In this document: positions 8,254 to 16,535 of the stretch, in pieces
Layout of the letters: each line of letters opens with the position of its first letter
Numbering within the stretch: the stretch's first letter is position 1
From: Actinomadura formosensis NBRC 14204
Lineage (GTDB): Bacteria > Actinomycetota > Actinomycetes > Streptosporangiales > Streptosporangiaceae
Assembly (NCBI RefSeq): GCF_001552155.1
Contig: NZ_BCQQ01000008.1
Span: 1-64,000 of the forward strand
Length of the DNA stretch: 64,000 bases
Reading direction: 5' to 3'
Notes under the pieces: generated by a model
Databases searched by the model: none
Seen by the model: only the letters and a program-made list of their open reading frames with translations
Told to the model about the DNA's origin: nothing
Translations under genes and position numbers: made by a program

Positions 8254-8832
8254 ATGGCAGGCGACACCGTAATCACGATCGTCGGGAACCTCGTCGAGGA
8301 CCCGAATCTGCGCTTCACCCCGAGCGGCCAGGCGGTCGCGTCGTTCCGCCTCGCCTCGACCCCGCGGTTCTTCGACCGCCAGTCGGGCGATTGGAAGGAC
8401 GGCGAAGCCCTGTTCCTGACCTGCAACGTCTGGCGGCAGGCCGCCGAGAACGTCGCCGAGACCCTGCAGCGCGGTATGCGGGTCATCGTGCAGGGACGCC
8501 TCAAGCAGCGGTCGTACGAGACCCGCGAGGGTGAGAAGCGCACCGTCTTCGAGATCGAGGTCGACGAGGTCGGCCCGTCGCTGCGCAATGCGACCGCCAA
8601 GGTCAACAAGACCCAGCGGCAGGGCGGCGGTTTCGGCGGCGGTGGTCAGGACGGCGGCTTCGGAGGCGGCGGCCAGCAGGGCGGCGGCTTCGGAGGCGGC
8701 GGCGGCCAGCAGCAGGGCGGCGGCGGCTTCGGAGGCGGCGGCGGCCAGCAGCAGGGCAACGCCCCGTCCGACCCCTGGGCCACCGGCGGCGGCGGCGGTG
8801 GCGGCGGATACTCCGACGACCCGCCGTTCTAG
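8254..8832 (+). CDS. ssb: Single-stranded DNA-binding protein
   Basis: 192 residues. OB-fold (about 1-110) starting [25 protein letters not shown] split across two strands, with [24 protein letters not shown]; then a Gly/Gln-rich linker of imperfect [12 protein letters not shown] repeats (about 125-175) and the acidic tip DDPPF that recruits repair and replication partners. It coats single strands at forks and in repair. The position between rpsF and rpsR is the usual actinobacterial order. Confidence 0.98.
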   Translation: MAGDTVITIVGNLVEDPNLRFTPSGQAVASFRLASTPRFFDRQSGDWKDGEALFLTCNVWRQAAENVAETLQRGMRVIVQGRLKQRSYETREGEKRTVFEIEVDEVGPSLRNATAKVNKTQRQGGGFGGGGQDGGFGGGGQQGGGFGGGGGQQQGGGGFGGGGGQQQGNAPSDPWATGGGGGGGGYSDDPPF

Positions 8833-8915
8833 CTCCGTCGCTCCGGCGCGACCACGGCAACACCCAGTACACGTCCATTCCCGCGTGAGCGGGGCTCTCC
8901 CAAAGGAGCACCACG

Positions 8916-9152
8916 ATGGCGAAGCCACCTCCCCGCAAGCCCAAGAAGAAGGTTTGCGTTTTCTGCCAGGAGAAGATCTCCTACGTCGACTACAAGGACA
9001 CGGTCCTGCTGCGGAAGTTCATCTCCGACCGCGGCAAGATCCGTGCCCGTCGGGTGACCGGCAACTGCACCCAGCACCAGCGGGACGTCGCCACGGCGAT
9101 CAAGAACGCCCGCGAGATGGCGCTGCTGCCGTACACCAGCACCGCGCGCTGA
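8916..9152 (+). CDS. rpsR: 30S ribosomal protein S18
   Basis: 78 residues: [20 protein letters not shown], then [28 protein letters not shown]. The CVFC pair together with the later Cys suggests a zinc-type (C+) S18, while the fourth ligand of the classic ribbon is not obvious. It binds S6 on the 30S platform. The ATG at 8916 follows AAAGGAG. Confidence 0.97.
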   Translation: MAKPPPRKPKKKVCVFCQEKISYVDYKDTVLLRKFISDRGKIRARRVTGNCTQHQRDVATAIKNAREMALLPYTSTAR

Positions 9153-9168
9153 GGCAGGAGGAACGATC

Positions 9169-9615
9169 ATGAAGCTCATCCTGACCCAGCAGGTCTCCGG
9201 GCTCGGCGAGCCCGGTGACGTCATCGAGGTCCGCGACGGCTACGGCCGCAACTACCTCATCCCCCGCGGGTTCGCGATCAAGTGGACCCGGGGCGCCGAG
9301 AAGGAGATCGACTCCATCAAGAAGGCGCGTTCGGCCCGCGAGATCGCGACCGTCGAGCACGCCAAGGAGGTCGCCGACCGGCTCGGCGGGCTGCGCGTCA
9401 CGCTGCGCACCCGGACCGGCAGCAACGGCCGCCTGTTCGGCGCCGTGACCGCCGCCGACATCGCCGAGGCGGTCCGTGCCGCCAACGGCCCCGACCTGGA
9501 CCGCCGCCGCATCGAGATCGGCAACCCGATCAAGACCGTCGGCACCCACCGGGTCAGCGTCCGGCTGCACAGCGACGTCAACGCCACGATCGACATCAAC
9601 GTCGTCGAGGCCTGA
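9169..9615 (+). CDS. rplI: 50S ribosomal protein L9
   Basis: 148 residues. The N-terminal domain has the L9 signature (MKLILTQQVSGLGEPGDVIEVRDGYGRNYLIPRG, split over residues 1-34), followed by the long connecting helix and C-terminal domain. It binds 23S rRNA at the base of the L1 stalk. It starts 16 bases after rpsR behind AGGAGG and closes the operon; a strong hairpin follows. Confidence 0.97.
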   Translation: MKLILTQQVSGLGEPGDVIEVRDGYGRNYLIPRGFAIKWTRGAEKEIDSIKKARSAREIATVEHAKEVADRLGGLRVTLRTRTGSNGRLFGAVTAADIAEAVRAANGPDLDRRRIEIGNPIKTVGTHRVSVRLHSDVNATIDINVVEA

Positions 9616-9629
9616 CACCACGTCCGGCC

Positions 9630-9667
9630 GAACGGCCCCCGAGCCCACCCGGGCCCGGGGGCCGTTC
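9630..9667 (+). terminator. Terminator of the rpsF-rplI operon
   Basis: A 12-bp perfect stem (GAACGGCCCCCG and its complement) surrounds a 14-base GC-rich loop, 14 bases after the rplI stop. It separates the operon from a convergent gene. Confidence 0.75.
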
Positions 9668-9702
9668 CGCGTCCCGGCACCGTCCTCGTGGCGCCGGAGG
9701 CG

Positions 9703-10050
9703 TCAGCGGTGGCCCAGAACGTTGACCACGCGGCCGTTGGGGTCGCGGACGAAGAACCGCCGTACGCCCCACTCCTCGTCCTGCAGGGGGTGAACGATCT
9801 CCGCGCCGCTGTCCCGCATGACCGCGTAAGCCGCATCCACGTCGTCGACCTCGATGCTCATATCGGGGGTGAGCGGGGCGGTTTTGTCGCCGGTCATCAC
9901 GCTGACCTGGGCCACCGGATTGGCCGGGGAGGCGAGCGTCATGATCCAGCCGAGATTCATGACTTCTTCGAGGCCCAGCAGGCCATAGAACTCCCGGCTC
10001 TCCTGTGCGGCCGCTGACTGGATGATGGGCATGACACGGCGAACGGCCAT
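9703..10050 (-). CDS. VOC-family protein (glyoxalase/bleomycin-resistance fold)
   Basis: 115 residues with one vicinal-oxygen-chelate module: AAAQESREFYGLLGLEEVMNLGW, an IEVDDVDAAYAVMRDSGAEIVHPL segment and RRFFVRDPNGRVVNVLGHR. Such proteins are metal-dependent enzymes or drug-binding proteins; the substrate is not readable. The start at ATG 10050 (MAVRRVMPIIQS) is supported by GGGAG six to seven bases upstream. It is the last minus-strand gene before the ribosomal operon. Confidence 0.8.
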   Translation of the reverse strand: MAVRRVMPIIQSAAAQESREFYGLLGLEEVMNLGWIMTLASPANPVAQVSVMTGDKTAPLTPDMSIEVDDVDAAYAVMRDSGAEIVHPLQDEEWGVRRFFVRDPNGRVVNVLGHR

Positions 10051-10140
10051 TGACAACTCCCGATGGGAACGGGCACGGATCCGGGACCGTCCAGGGGTAC
10101 TACGCCCCGTCCGTCGCCGCACGCACTTTCGCGACCCGGC

Positions 10141-10329
10141 TCAGGTCTCCGGGGTCGTGTACCGGGTGCGGCGGCGGGCGATCTCGGGGTCGATGCCCTC
10201 GACCAGCGACCAGATGCCCGCCACCCGTTCCACCAGGGTCTCCGGGGGCAGCCCGGCCAGGCCCTCGGCCGCCAGGTCGTCGATCGCCTGCGTCAGCCGG
10301 GCCATCCGCTCGCCGTGTGTGGAACACAT
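10141..10329 (-). CDS. 62-residue protein resembling a DUF222 N-terminus
   Basis: The product reads MCSTHGERMARLTQAIDDLA followed by AAEGLAGLPPETLVERVAGI and a short basic end. The LAAEGLAGLPPETLVERV pattern resembles the start of DUF222/HNH proteins, but no HNH or further DUF222 sequence follows, so it is a free-standing or shortened version. The start ATG 10329 has no ribosome site; TACGAT (10336-10341) ends six bases before it, which suggests a leaderless transcript. A LexA-like box overlaps the start. The resemblance is from pattern memory, not a search. Confidence 0.55.
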   Translation of the reverse strand: MCSTHGERMARLTQAIDDLAAEGLAGLPPETLVERVAGIWSLVEGIDPEIARRRTRYTTPET

Positions 10330-10335
10330 GTTCGA
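10320..10335. promoter_or_regulatory. LexA-like (SOS) box over the start of the 62-residue gene
   Basis: TGGAAC-ACAT-GTTCGA matches the actinobacterial LexA site TCGAAC-N4-GTTCGA at 11 of 12 positions. It lies directly after the -10 TACGAT and covers the start codon, the usual geometry of a repressor site. Confidence 0.6.
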
Positions 10336-10383
10336 ATCGTAGCGGCTGTGGCCCCCGGTGCAGGTGCGAAACGCCGAATCCGG

Positions 10384-11709
10384 CTAGCGGCCGGCGCCGG
10401 TGACCATCCACCGGTCGCCGCGGGCGCGCAGGCCCAGGGTGAACATGCGGGTCAGCATCCACAGGCCGATCGCGACCCAGAGCCCGGTCAGGCCCGCGTC
10501 CGCCCGGTAGAGGACGATGGCCGCGGGCAGGAAGACGACCGTGGCGATCAGCGTCGTCACCGCCAGGTACGGGCCGTCCCCGGCGCCGATCAGGATGCCG
10601 TCCAGGACGAACACCACTCCCGCGACCGGTTGCAGCACCGCGACCAGGAGCAGCGAGGCGAAGAGCAGGCGCCGGACGTCGCCGTCCGAGGTGAACAGCG
10701 CGGGCAGCCAGGGACGCACCACGAGGATGATCAGCCCGAACGCGACACCGCAGCCGATGCCCCACCCCACCATCCGGCGCGTGACGGCGCGCGTCCCGGA
10801 GACGTCGGACGCGCCCAGGTAGCGTCCGGTGATGGCCTGGCCGGCGATCGCGATGGCGTCGAGCGCGAACGCCAGGAGCGTCCACACCTGGAAGCCGACC
10901 TGGTACGCGGCTATCTCCGGGTCGCCCATCCGGGCGGCGATCGACGTCCCCACGATGAGGACGATGCGGAGCGCCGCCGTCCGGACCAGAAGGCCGAAGC
11001 CCGCCGTGGCGGACGCCCTCAGCCCGGCCACGTCGGGACGGACCGGAGCCCCGTGGCGCCGCGCCGCGCGCAGGACGACCACCGCGTAGACGGCCGCGCT
11101 GCCCGTCTGGGCGAGGACGGTGCCCCAGGCCGAGCCGGCGATCCCCCAGCCCAGGGCGAGCACGAACACGGCGTTGAGCAGGAGGTTCGCCGAGAACCCG
11201 CCGAGGGACACGGCGAGCGGCGTGCGCGTGTCCTGCAGGCCGCGAAGCACGCCGGTGCCGGCCAGCACGACCAGCATCGACGGAATCCCGAACAGGCTCA
11301 CCCGGAGATAGGTCTCGGCGTACGGGGCCACGGCCGGGGAAGCGCCGAACGCGTCCACGATCCCCGGGACCAGCGGCCAGCCGGCCGCGACCAGCACCGC
11401 CCCGATGGCGAGCGCGAGCCACATGCCGTCGATGCCCTGCCGGATCGCCGCCCGCAGATCTCCGGCGCCGATCTGCCGCGCGACCCCGGCGGTCGTCCCG
11501 TAGGCGAGGAAGACGCACAGGTAGACGAGGGTGCTCAGGGCCTGGCCCGCGACCCCGAGACCGCCCAGCGGCGCGGTGCCGAGATGCCCGACGATCGCCG
11601 AGTCCGACAGCAGGAACAGGGGTTCGGCGACGAGCGCGCCGAAGGCCGGCACGGCCAGGCGCAGGATCTCGCGGTCATGCGCGGTCGCGAGCCGCCGGGG
11701 GGTCGTCAC
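10384..11709 (-). CDS. MATE-family efflux transporter (DinF type)
   Basis: 441 residues with twelve predicted membrane segments in two similar halves. The opening (REILRLAVPAFGALVAEPLF, then DSAIVGHLGTAPLGGLGVAG) is characteristic of DinF-like MATE exporters, which expel drugs or metabolites in exchange for cations. The start is at 11709 (MTTPRRLATAHDR). In other bacteria dinF is a damage-inducible gene next to lexA; here the following gene carries a LexA-like box, but none was seen at this start. Confidence 0.85.
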   Translation of the reverse strand: MTTPRRLATAHDREILRLAVPAFGALVAEPLFLLSDSAIVGHLGTAPLGGLGVAGQALSTLVYLCVFLAYGTTAGVARQIGAGDLRAAIRQGIDGMWLALAIGAVLVAAGWPLVPGIVDAFGASPAVAPYAETYLRVSLFGIPSMLVVLAGTGVLRGLQDTRTPLAVSLGGFSANLLLNAVFVLALGWGIAGSAWGTVLAQTGSAAVYAVVVLRAARRHGAPVRPDVAGLRASATAGFGLLVRTAALRIVLIVGTSIAARMGDPEIAAYQVGFQVWTLLAFALDAIAIAGQAITGRYLGASDVSGTRAVTRRMVGWGIGCGVAFGLIILVVRPWLPALFTSDGDVRRLLFASLLLVAVLQPVAGVVFVLDGILIGAGDGPYLAVTTLIATVVFLPAAIVLYRADAGLTGLWVAIGLWMLTRMFTLGLRARGDRWMVTGAGR

Positions 11710-11836
11710 CGCGCCGAGGCTACCAGCCCGTAACTGACGTAAATAGATCAGTCCTTACAGTGCGGTGGCCGGCCGACTTTCTTTCCCACACAGCCGGTGG
11801 ACGACGTTCTCGCAGTTCAATGCGGTGGCTCGTGGC

Positions 11837-11924
11837 TCGTCCATAGGAAATCCACAAAGTTGTCCACAGGTCGTGCACAACCTGTCCGGCGTGTCTGCAC
11901 AGGCAGTCCACAGGTTTGTCCACA
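11837..11924 (+). promoter_or_regulatory. Cluster of DnaA boxes upstream of dnaB
   Basis: Two perfect actinobacterial DnaA boxes, TTGTCCACA at 11860-11868 and 11916-11924, plus weaker matches with two mismatches at 11837-11845, 11871-11879 (and its reverse at 11872-11880) and 11904-11912, all within 88 bp. The cluster ends 123 bases before the dnaB start and lies in the 338-bp gap between the MATE gene and dnaB, which holds no gene. It could control dnaB by DnaA or titrate DnaA. Confidence 0.75.
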
Positions 11925-12047
11925 GGCGGCTTTGCTCTCGGCCGCACGGGCTCGCGAGAATGTCCGACGCGTCAGATAGACGTGTGATGAACGATCGGCG
12001 ATGAGGCGGGCGGGGCCGCCGACGGCCGGGATGAGGGGGGTGCGACG

Positions 12048-15000
12048 GTGAGCGTGGCCGAGATCGGACCACCGGAGCATGAGTTCGAGCGCACCCCACC
12101 GCATGACATCTCGGCGGAACAGGGCGTGCTCGGCGGCATGCTCCTCTCCCAGGACGCCATCGCCGAGGTCGTCGAGTTGCTGCGCACCCCGGACTTCTAC
12201 CGTCCCGCGCACCAGATCATCTACGACGTCGTCCTCGACCTGTACGGGCGCGGCGACCCCGCCGACGCCGTCACGGTCGCCGGCGAACTCACCAAGAACG
12301 GCCAGATCGCCCGCATCGGCGGCGCCCCCTACCTGCACACCCTGATCTCCCTGGTGCCGACCGCGGCCAACGCGGGGTACTACGCGAAGATCGTCCACGA
12401 GCGCGCGATCCTGCGCCGCCTGGTCGAGACGGGGACCCGCATCGTCCAGATGGGCTACGCCGCCGACGGTGCCGACGCCGACGAGGTCCTCGACCGCGCC
12501 CAGGCCGAGGTCTTCGCGATCGCCGAGAAGCGCGCCGGTGAGGACTACGTCGCGCTGTCGGAGATCATGCCCGGCGCCCTGGACGAGATCGAGGCCATCG
12601 GCAGCCGCGGCGGCCAGATGGTCGGCTGCCCCACCGGCTTCGCCGACCTCGACGCCCTGACCAACGGTCTCCACCCCGGCCAGATGATCGTGGTGGCGGC
12701 AAGACCGGCCATGGGCAAAGCGGTCAAATTGGACACACCGCTACCGACCCCGACCGGTTGGACGACCATGGGCGAGGTCGAGGTGGGAGACCGCCTGATC
12801 GGTGCCGACGGCAGGCCGACCCGCGTCGTCGCCGCCACCGAGGTGATGCGCGACCGGCCCTGCTACGAGATCGAATTCTCCGGCGGCGAGGTCATCGTCG
12901 CCGACGCCCAGCACCAGTGGCGCACCACGACAGGGACGGTCCACCGGCACGGCGAGGCCGGCGGGGGCGGCTCCGAGAACCGGGCCGCGCTCCGCACCCG
13001 CACGAGCGCGGGGCGGCGCGGCAAGACCGGGGCACTCCCCGGACGCTTTCCGGTGATGGCGGACGAGGCGCCGCGCTCTTCCGATGTGCTGCCGGGGAAG
13101 CCCGTCCGGCGACCGCACGGGCACTCCACCCGAACCGGTGTCGGGGCAGTGGTCTCGGCCGGCACGGACAGAAGGACTCCGGGCGGGCCGCCTGAGCCGC
13201 ACGGTCCGGCGGCCCGGCGCCATGAGGGGGCCGCATCGCTCGCCGGTCTTCCCCGGATCCGGACGACCGAGGAGATCTTCGCGACGCTTCGGCACGAGGG
13301 GCGCCCCGTCCATGCGGTGGAGGTCGCCGCCGCCTTCGACCTCCCCGAGGCCGATCTCCCCGTCGACCCCTATGTCCTGGGGGTGTGGCTCGGCGCGGGA
13401 GACGCCGGGGACGCGCGCATCACCTGCCTCGACGGCATGATCATCGCCCAGGTCGAGGCGGCGGGGCAGCGGGTCGACCCGGAGCCGGTCCCCGGCTGCC
13501 ACCTGCTGCCCGGAATCCGGGGTCACCTGCGCTCCCTCGCCCTGCTGGACGGAAAACACGTCCCGACGCGGTATCTGCGGGCGTCCAGGGCCCAGCGGCG
13601 GGCGCTGCTGGCCGGGCTGCTCGATGTCCGCGGTCACGTGTCCGCGGACGGACGCGTCGATCTCGCCTTCTCCTCCGCACGGTTCGCCGGGGGGGTGCAC
13701 GAACTCCTCCTCAGCCTCGGCCATCGTGCCGAGCTGACGACCGGCCGGGCGGAGCCGGGCGAACGGGTGCACGAGATCGGCTTCACGCCTGCCGAGACGG
13801 TGTTCCGGCTGCCGCGCAAGGCGGCCCGGCAGCGCACGGACGTCCCCGCGGAACCGCAGGTCCGGTACATCGTGGACGTGCGGCCGGTCGAGAGCGTGCC
13901 GGTGCGGTGCGTCCAGGTCGACAACGACGACCACATGTACCTGGCGGGGCGCTCCTGCATCCCGACGCACAACTCGACGCTCGCGCTCGACTTCGCCCGT
14001 GCCGCGTCCATCAAGCACGGCCTGACCTCGGCGTTCTTCAGCCTGGAGATGGGCCGCAACGAGATCACGATGCGCCTGCTGTCGGCCGAGGCGCGGGTGG
14101 CGCTGCACGCGATGCGGTCCGGCACCATGCAGGACGAGGACTGGACCCGCCTCGCCCGGCGGATGAGCGAGGTCGCCGAGGCCCCGCTCTTCATCGATGA
14201 CTCACCGAACATGTCGATGATGGAGATCCGCGCGAAGTGCCGGCGCCTCAAGCAGCAGCATGACCTGCGCCTCGTCATCATCGACTACCTGCAGCTGATG
14301 ACCTCGGGAAAGCGTGTGGAGAGCCGCCAGGTCGAGGTCTCGGAGTTCTCCCGGTCGCTGAAGCTCCTCGCCAAGGAACTGGGCGTCCCGGTCATCGCGC
14401 TGTCGCAGCTCAACCGAGGTCCCGAGCAGCGGACGGACAAGAAGCCCATGGTGTCCGACCTCCGCGAATCGGGATGCGTCACGGCTGCCACCCGGATCAT
14501 GCGTGCGGACACCAATGAGGAGGTCACGATCGGTGAACTCGTGGCCGGCGGCGCGCACGATGTTCCCGTGTGGGCGCTCGATGAGCGCTTGAAGTATGTA
14601 CCGCGAACGATGACGCACGCCTTTTCCAGCGGGCGTAAGGAGGTCTTCCGCGTCAGGCTGGCTTCCGGCAAGGAGATCGAGGCCACCGCGAACCACCCGT
14701 TCCTGACCTGTCACGGCTGGAAGCCGCTCGGAGAGCTGGCGCCCGGCTCCCGCGTCGCCGTGTCCCGGCATGTGCCGCCGCCACTGGAGCCCAAGGCATG
14801 GCCCGAGGCGCGCGTGATCTTGCTGGCCCACCTGATCGGTGGCGGATCTTTCGGCAAGGGCCGGCCGATCCGGTACGCGAGTGAGGACTGGGCGTGCCTG
14901 CGGGCGGTCATCGAGGCGGCCGGGCACTTCGGTGTCACCGCTGTTCGAGACGGAGATGCGGACGCGCGGGTCACCACGCTGCGTTTGCCGGGCCCCGGCG

Positions 15001-15932
15001 GCCCGCCGCATAACCGCCCGAACCCGGTCGCCGAGTGGCTCGATGACCTGGGGCTCCTCGGAACGCGTTCGCACGAGAAGTTCGTGCCGGCGCCGGTGTT
15101 CGGCCTTCCCAAGGAGCAGGTCGCCCTCTTCATCCGGCATCTGTGGGCCACCGGCGGGCGCGTGCACGGGGACGCTGAGCGTGGGCGGTACGACGTCCAC
15201 TACGCGTCCGCGAGCAGACGGCTCGTGGACGACGTTTCCGTGCTGCTGCTGCGGTTCGGAATTCCGTCCAGCGTCAAGAGCGTCACCAAGGACGCCCGTC
15301 GTTGCGAATACCGGCTCCACATCCACGGCGCGGAGAACCAGCTCGCGTTCTTCGAATCCGTCCGTGTGCATGGGGCACGCGGCGCCCTGGCCGCGGCCGC
15401 CGCCGAGAATCTCCGTGGTGTTCGGTCGAATACCAACCGCGAGACCGTTTCCCACGAGGTGTGGGACGACGTCCGGCGGATCCTCGCCGAGGGCCGGATG
15501 CCGCATCGGGAGTTCTCGGCCCCGATCGGTGCTCGGTCCGGTGGCGGTGTCCTCTCGCGGCGTGCGCCTGGTCGTGAGCGTCTTGGCCGGGTGGCGACGG
15601 TGCTGGACGGTGCCGAGCTGGAGCTGCTGTGCACCAACGACGTGTTGTGGGACGAGATAGCCGAGATCGAAAGCATCGGGCGGCAAGAGGTTTATGACGC
15701 CACCGTGCTGGGGCTCCATAATTTCGTGGCGAACGGGATTACCCTGCACAACTCGATCGAGCAGGACGCGGACATGGTGATCCTGCTGCACCGCGAGGAC
15801 GCCTACGAGAAGGAGTCGCCGCGCGCCGGCGAGGCCGACCTGATCGTCGCCAAGCACCGCAACGGCCCGACCGCGACCGTCACGGTCGCCTTCCAGGGCC
15901 ATTACAGCCGCTTCGTCGACATGGCTCAGTAG
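12048..15932 (+). CDS. dnaB: Replicative DNA helicase DnaB precursor with two inteins
   Basis: 1294-residue precursor of the hexameric helicase that unwinds the fork. Exteins are residues 1-224, 643-809 and 1236-1294; after splicing the helicase is 450 residues, normal for DnaB. N-extein: ERTPPHDISAEQGVLGGMLL, then QMIVVAARPAMGK. Intein 1 splits the Walker A motif between Lys and Ser (GK/STLAL). The middle extein carries LRLVIIDYLQLM (Walker B), IALSQLNRGPEQR and SDLRESG. Intein 2 splits SDLRESG/SIEQDAD. Without splicing of both, the protein cannot bind ATP. The GTG at 12048 is the likely start (a second in-frame GTG is six bases on). Upstream lies the DnaA-box cluster. Confidence 0.96.
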   Translation: MSVAEIGPPEHEFERTPPHDISAEQGVLGGMLLSQDAIAEVVELLRTPDFYRPAHQIIYDVVLDLYGRGDPADAVTVAGELTKNGQIARIGGAPYLHTLISLVPTAANAGYYAKIVHERAILRRLVETGTRIVQMGYAADGADADEVLDRAQAEVFAIAEKRAGEDYVALSEIMPGALDEIEAIGSRGGQMVGCPTGFADLDALTNGLHPGQMIVVAARPAMGKAVKLDTPLPTPTGWTTMGEVEVGDRLIGADGRPTRVVAATEVMRDRPCYEIEFSGGEVIVADAQHQWRTTTGTVHRHGEAGGGGSENRAALRTRTSAGRRGKTGALPGRFPVMADEAPRSSDVLPGKPVRRPHGHSTRTGVGAVVSAGTDRRTPGGPPEPHGPAARRHEGAASLAGLPRIRTTEEIFATLRHEGRPVHAVEVAAAFDLPEADLPVDPYVLGVWLGAGDAGDARITCLDGMIIAQVEAAGQRVDPEPVPGCHLLPGIRGHLRSLALLDGKHVPTRYLRASRAQRRALLAGLLDVRGHVSADGRVDLAFSSARFAGGVHELLLSLGHRAELTTGRAEPGERVHEIGFTPAETVFRLPRKAARQRTDVPAEPQVRYIVDVRPVESVPVRCVQVDNDDHMYLAGRSCIPTHNSTLALDFARAASIKHGLTSAFFSLEMGRNEITMRLLSAEARVALHAMRSGTMQDEDWTRLARRMSEVAEAPLFIDDSPNMSMMEIRAKCRRLKQQHDLRLVIIDYLQLMTSGKRVESRQVEVSEFSRSLKLLAKELGVPVIALSQLNRGPEQRTDKKPMVSDLRESGCVTAATRIMRADTNEEVTIGELVAGGAHDVPVWALDERLKYVPRTMTHAFSSGRKEVFRVRLASGKEIEATANHPFLTCHGWKPLGELAPGSRVAVSRHVPPPLEPKAWPEARVILLAHLIGGGSFGKGRPIRYASEDWACLRAVIEAAGHFGVTAVRDGDADARVTTLRLPGPGGPPHNRPNPVAEWLDDLGLLGTRSHEKFVPAPVFGLPKEQVALFIRHLWATGGRVHGDAERGRYDVHYASASRRLVDDVSVLLLRFGIPSSVKSVTKDARRCEYRLHIHGAENQLAFFESVRVHGARGALAAAAAENLRGVRSNTNRETVSHEVWDDVRRILAEGRMPHREFSAPIGARSGGGVLSRRAPGRERLGRVATVLDGAELELLCTNDVLWDEIAEIESIGRQEVYDATVLGLHNFVANGITLHNSIEQDADMVILLHREDAYEKESPRAGEADLIVAKHRNGPTATVTVAFQGHYSRFVDMAQ
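12720..13973 (+). other. Intein 1 of DnaB (418 residues, class 3 features, degenerate endonuclease)
   Basis: Precursor residues 225-642. It begins with Ala instead of Cys/Ser and ends PTHN before Ser. The class 3 triad is present: Trp in AQHQW (block B), Cys in VRCVQVDN (block F) and Thr in PTHN (block G). The LAGLIDADG motifs read LGVWLGAG and LAGLLDVRG, so both acidic catalytic positions are changed (Asp to Ala, Asp to Arg). A roughly 100-residue stretch rich in Arg, Gly and Pro (about 12940-13250) separates block B from the endonuclease region. Splicing is expected to work; DNA cutting is not. Confidence 0.9.
14475..15752 (+). other. Intein 2 of DnaB (426 residues, class 1, degenerate endonuclease)
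   Basis: Precursor residues 810-1235. It starts with Cys (CVTAATRIM), has block B TANHPFLTCHGW and ends with GITLHN before Ser, so all class 1 splicing residues are present. The insertion point, LRESG/SIEQDAD, is a known DnaB intein site. The endonuclease motifs read LLAHLIGGG and IRHLWATGG, where active relatives have LIGDG and WATDG: both Asp are Gly. Third codon positions are somewhat less GC-biased than in the exteins, which fits later acquisition. Confidence 0.9.
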
Positions 15933-15944
15933 CGGCGTCCGGTG

Positions 15945-16535
15945 CTAGGGCTTGGCCGATCTGGTCACCTGCTGGGGCCGGGATTCGGTGCGGTCGGTGA
16001 GGATGGCCAGGGTCTGCCGGCACCAGCGGAGGTTTTCGCGTTCGAACGCCAGGCCGCGCGTCAGGGTCAGGTAGGGGCCGATGCGGTCGGCGGTGGCGAG
16101 GTACCCGTCCTCGGTGCGGCCGTCCAGGAAGCGGGCACGGAGACGTTCGAAGCGGGCGATCTTGGATTCGGCCCAGGCCATGCGTTCGCGGATGGCGTTC
16201 ATGACGGCCTCGGCGTCGCCCGCGTCGATCGCCTGGACCTGGACCATCAGTTCTTCGCGGATCGCGCCGGGGCGTGGCGGGGTGGCGGTGAAGTCGTACA
16301 GGGCGCGGCGGCCGGCGTCGGTGAGGGAGAACAGGCGTTTGTTGGGGCGGCGCTCCTGCTGGACGACGCGTGCCTCGATGAGGCCCTCGTCCGACATCTT
16401 GTCCAGTTCCCGGTAGAGCTGTTGCGGGGTGGCCGTCCAGAAGTTGGCGGCTCCGGCGTCGAAGCTCTTGGACAGGTCGTAACCGGATGCCTCGCCCTCC
16501 AGAAGCGTGGCCAGAACCGCGTGCCGCAACGACAT
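15945..16535 (-). CDS. PadR-family transcriptional regulator
   Basis: 196 residues: N-terminal winged helix (SLRHAVLATLLEGEASGYDL, then QLYRELDKMSDEGLIEARVV) and the wing RRPNKRLFSLTDAGRRALYDF, followed by the helical Vir-type C-terminal domain used for dimerization. PadR repressors respond to phenolic acids or drugs; the ligand is not readable here. It is divergent from an NTF2-like gene 145 bases away, its most likely target. The tail lies 13 bases past the dnaB stop, convergent with it. Confidence 0.85.
   Translation of the reverse strand: MSLRHAVLATLLEGEASGYDLSKSFDAGAANFWTATPQQLYRELDKMSDEGLIEARVVQQERRPNKRLFSLTDAGRRALYDFTATPPRPGAIREELMVQVQAIDAGDAEAVMNAIRERMAWAESKIARFERLRARFLDGRTEDGYLATADRIGPYLTLTRGLAFERENLRWCRQTLAILTDRTESRPQQVTRSAKP

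Noticed and set aside
10063..11733. A 556-residue plus-strand frame opposite the MATE gene
   Set aside because: Arg/Asp/Gly-rich shadow of a twelve-helix membrane protein.
11837..11924. Origin of replication (oriC)
   Set aside because: Too few DnaA boxes, and dnaA, the main dnaN, recF and gyrB are absent; a regulatory or titration site fits better.
14202..15902. A 566-residue minus-strand frame opposite intein 2
   Set aside because: No recognisable domain; the plus-strand frame carries ordered intein blocks and DnaB motifs.
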